Positions 5,258 through 6,399 of a DNA stretch of 6,399 nt are shown one piece after another. The stretch lies in contig JAUIEL010000419.1 of assembly GCA_030428825.1 (NCBI GenBank), forward strand, positions 1 to 6,399, in the 5' to 3' direction. Made by a program: the position numbers and the translations under genes. The notes beneath the pieces were generated by a model. It saw only the letters and a list, made by a program, of their open reading frames with translations, was not told the DNA's origin and did no database searches. The stretch comes from a bacterium. GTDB lineage: Bacteria > Planctomycetota > B15-G4 > JADJEK01. Positions within the stretch are counted from its first letter, which is position 1; each line of letters begins with the position of its first letter.

Positions 5258-6399
5258 CGCTCCGGTCGGCGGCGCTCCACGTCGGGCTCGCGCTCGCGTC
5301 GTTCCTCGGTGTCGCGGCCGCGGTGGCGGCGGTGCGGCCGGGGCCGTCCGACTTCGTGGTGACCGACAAGCTCCGCCACCTCCGCCGTCACCCCGGCGAG
5401 TTCGACGCGCTCCTCGTCGGCTCGAGCCTCGTCTACCGGCACTTCGTGCCCGAGGTGATCGACGAGGTGCTCGCGGCGCGCGGGAGGCCGCTCCGGACGT
5501 TCAACCTCGGCGGGCCGGGGATGAAGGGGTACGAGCTCGACCACGTCGTGCGCGAGGCGCTCGTCGCCGCCGGCGGCTCCGTCCGCGTCGTCTTCGTCGA
5601 GCCGAGCCGATTCACGCCGGAGCTGATCGACGCGAATCGCCGTTCGGCGCGGACGGTCCGGTGGCACACCCTTCGGCAGACCGTCGCCGTGCTGCGGCAG
5701 GTCGCGGGCGAGCCGCGTCCCGCGGCGGAGAAGCTCGCCCTCGCGGCGGAACACCTGACCCTCTTCGCGTGGAACCTGACGTCGTACGGCGACGGTCCGC
5801 GCATCCTGCGCGAGCGCGCGGGGATGGGGGCCCCGCCGGAGCTCGGAGAGGCGGAGCTCGAACGGGCCCGCGGCTACCGCGCGCTCGAAGACGAGGTCGG
5901 CGAGGAGTTCGACGCGCGCCGGCGGGCGCTCGCCGACGACCCGGAGCGGTACCGGCGGCGCGTCGAGCGGCTCCGGGCCGGGGCGACCGGCGGGACGGCG
6001 ACCGCGTTCGACCGGGAGCGGCTGCGGGCCCAGGTCGAGGCGATCCGGGCGGCCGGCGCGGAGGCGGTCCACGTCGTGTCGCCGTGGCCGGGCGGGGCGG
6101 GGCCGTTCCCGGCCCTCCGGGACGAGGGCGTCCTCCCCGCGCTCCTGACGTTCTGCGATCCGGACGCGTGGCCGGAGACGTTCCGGATCGAGGCGCGGTT
6201 CGACGCGAACCACCTGACCCGCGCCGGCCTCCCGAACATCTATACCGACGGTAACCGCCAGGCCGAGACCCTCGGACAGAGCGGCGGCGCCTTCCCGCGT
6301 CACGCCAACACAAACCCATTCGGCCAATGGGGCGACGACCGTATCCCTAACCTCGTCTACATTCACAATCACTTTTCCCGCGGGTGGCAGATCGGCCAA
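5254..6399 (+). CDS. Membrane-anchored SGNH-like protein, 3' end unreliable or partial
   Basis: The frame is open from an ATG overlapping the sulfatase stop (ATGA, 5254-5257) to the window edge. Residues 6-27 are a hydrophobic Ala/Val/Leu segment, a signal anchor. LLVGSSLVYRHF (53-64) resembles block I of SGNH/GDSL-like proteins, with the serine at 57 or 58; NLGGPGM (84-90) resembles the block II glycine region; FDANHLTRAG (316-325) gives a DxxH pair (Asp317, His320) expected near the C-terminus. A charged, Arg/Glu-rich middle (about 200-265) is likely helical. This layout is seen in DltD/AlgJ-like proteins and in poorly characterised surface-polymer proteins. A role in acylating or deacylating a surface glycan, with the adjacent sulfatase-like lipoprotein, is inference. 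After residue 325 the sequence no longer looks like this protein; base composition and codon use change from about 6230, so the C-terminus shown is probably not native. Confidence 0.7.
   Translation, partial: MTLRSAALHVGLALASFLGVAAAVAAVRPGPSDFVVTDKLRHLRRHPGEFDALLVGSSLVYRHFVPEVIDEVLAARGRPLRTFNLGGPGMKGYELDHVVREALVAAGGSVRVVFVEPSRFTPELIDANRRSARTVRWHTLRQTVAVLRQVAGEPRPAAEKLALAAEHLTLFAWNLTSYGDGPRILRERAGMGAPPELGEAELERARGYRALEDEVGEEFDARRRALADDPERYRRRVERLRAGATGGTATAFDRERLRAQVEAIRAAGAEAVHVVSPWPGGAGPFPALRDEGVLPALLTFCDPDAWPETFRIEARFDANHLTRAGLPNIYTDGNRQAETLGQSGGAFPRHANTNPFGQWGDDRIPNLVYIHNHFSRGWQIGQ
6230..6399 (+). other. Compositionally distinct tail, probable chimeric junction
   Basis: Base composition falls to about 62% GC by hand count, and codons almost absent before (ACA, CCA, CAA, ATT, AAT, TTT, CCT) appear together. 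The plus frame continuing from the SGNH gene stays open and looks like real protein. It is rich in Asn, Gln, His and aromatics, with segments such as GGAFPRHANTNPFGQWGDDR and IPNLVYIHNHFSRG. I cannot assign it to a family. It interrupts the SGNH protein where the short C-terminal helix after DxxH is expected. Confidence 0.6.

Noticed and set aside
5047..6399. 450-codon minus-strand open frame
   Set aside because: Antisense to the SGNH gene, Arg/Pro-rich with no motifs; the plus frame carries the SGNH motifs and coupled start.

Overview
The window is very GC-rich DNA (roughly 70% or more, with G/C at almost every third codon position). It comes from a bacterium that uses GTG as well as ATG starts and packs genes tightly, with four consecutive gene pairs overlapping by exactly 4 bases (ATGA or GTGA). 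The gene set is a stand-alone NAD(P)H-hydrate epimerase, methylmalonyl-CoA epimerase, a lipoprotein sulfatase-family enzyme with a TxPSH active site, and an SGNH-type surface protein. This fits a high-GC environmental phylum such as Planctomycetota, Acidobacteriota, Myxococcota or relatives, but nothing here fixes the taxon.

Layout. Minus strand, 45-749: nnrE, the metabolite-repair epimerase. A 65-bp divergent gap (750-814) separates it from a plus-strand pair: methylmalonyl-CoA epimerase (815-1222), and an unknown cytoplasmic protein with a glycine-rich C-terminal half (1219-1941). A 196-bp gap (1942-2137) follows. After it comes a second plus-strand run: a pteridine-reductase-type SDR (2138-2866), a fused LOG-DUF952 protein (2863-3789), a lipoprotein of the sulfatase/alkaline phosphatase superfamily carrying a -1 frameshift (3786-5257), and an anchored SGNH-like protein running off the end (5254 onward). 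The 4-bp overlaps suggest translational coupling inside each run. The last pair looks like an envelope or surface-glycan module; the earlier genes are cofactor, nucleotide and acyl-CoA housekeeping.

The most unusual structure is a ~100-bp GC-rich repeat present twice in inverted orientation (1-96 and 1943-2045). Each copy starts at the 3' end of a gene with an array of four ~10-nt units and continues into a shared unique half. In the left copy the repeat encodes the last residues of NnrE and its stop codon. In the right copy it starts two bases after the stop of the unknown gene. Because both copies lie in the same orientation relative to the gene they follow, they look like members of a dispersed 3'-end element; a flanking inverted repeat of a 2-kb unit is the alternative.

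Two integrity problems matter. The sulfatase reading frame is broken near 4905-4910; one extra G in a GGG run would restore a full-length protein. The last ~165 bases (about 6230-6399) differ in base and codon use from everything before them and interrupt the SGNH protein just after its DxxH motif. This suggests a contig-end chimera or a recombination junction, so the end of that gene should not be trusted.
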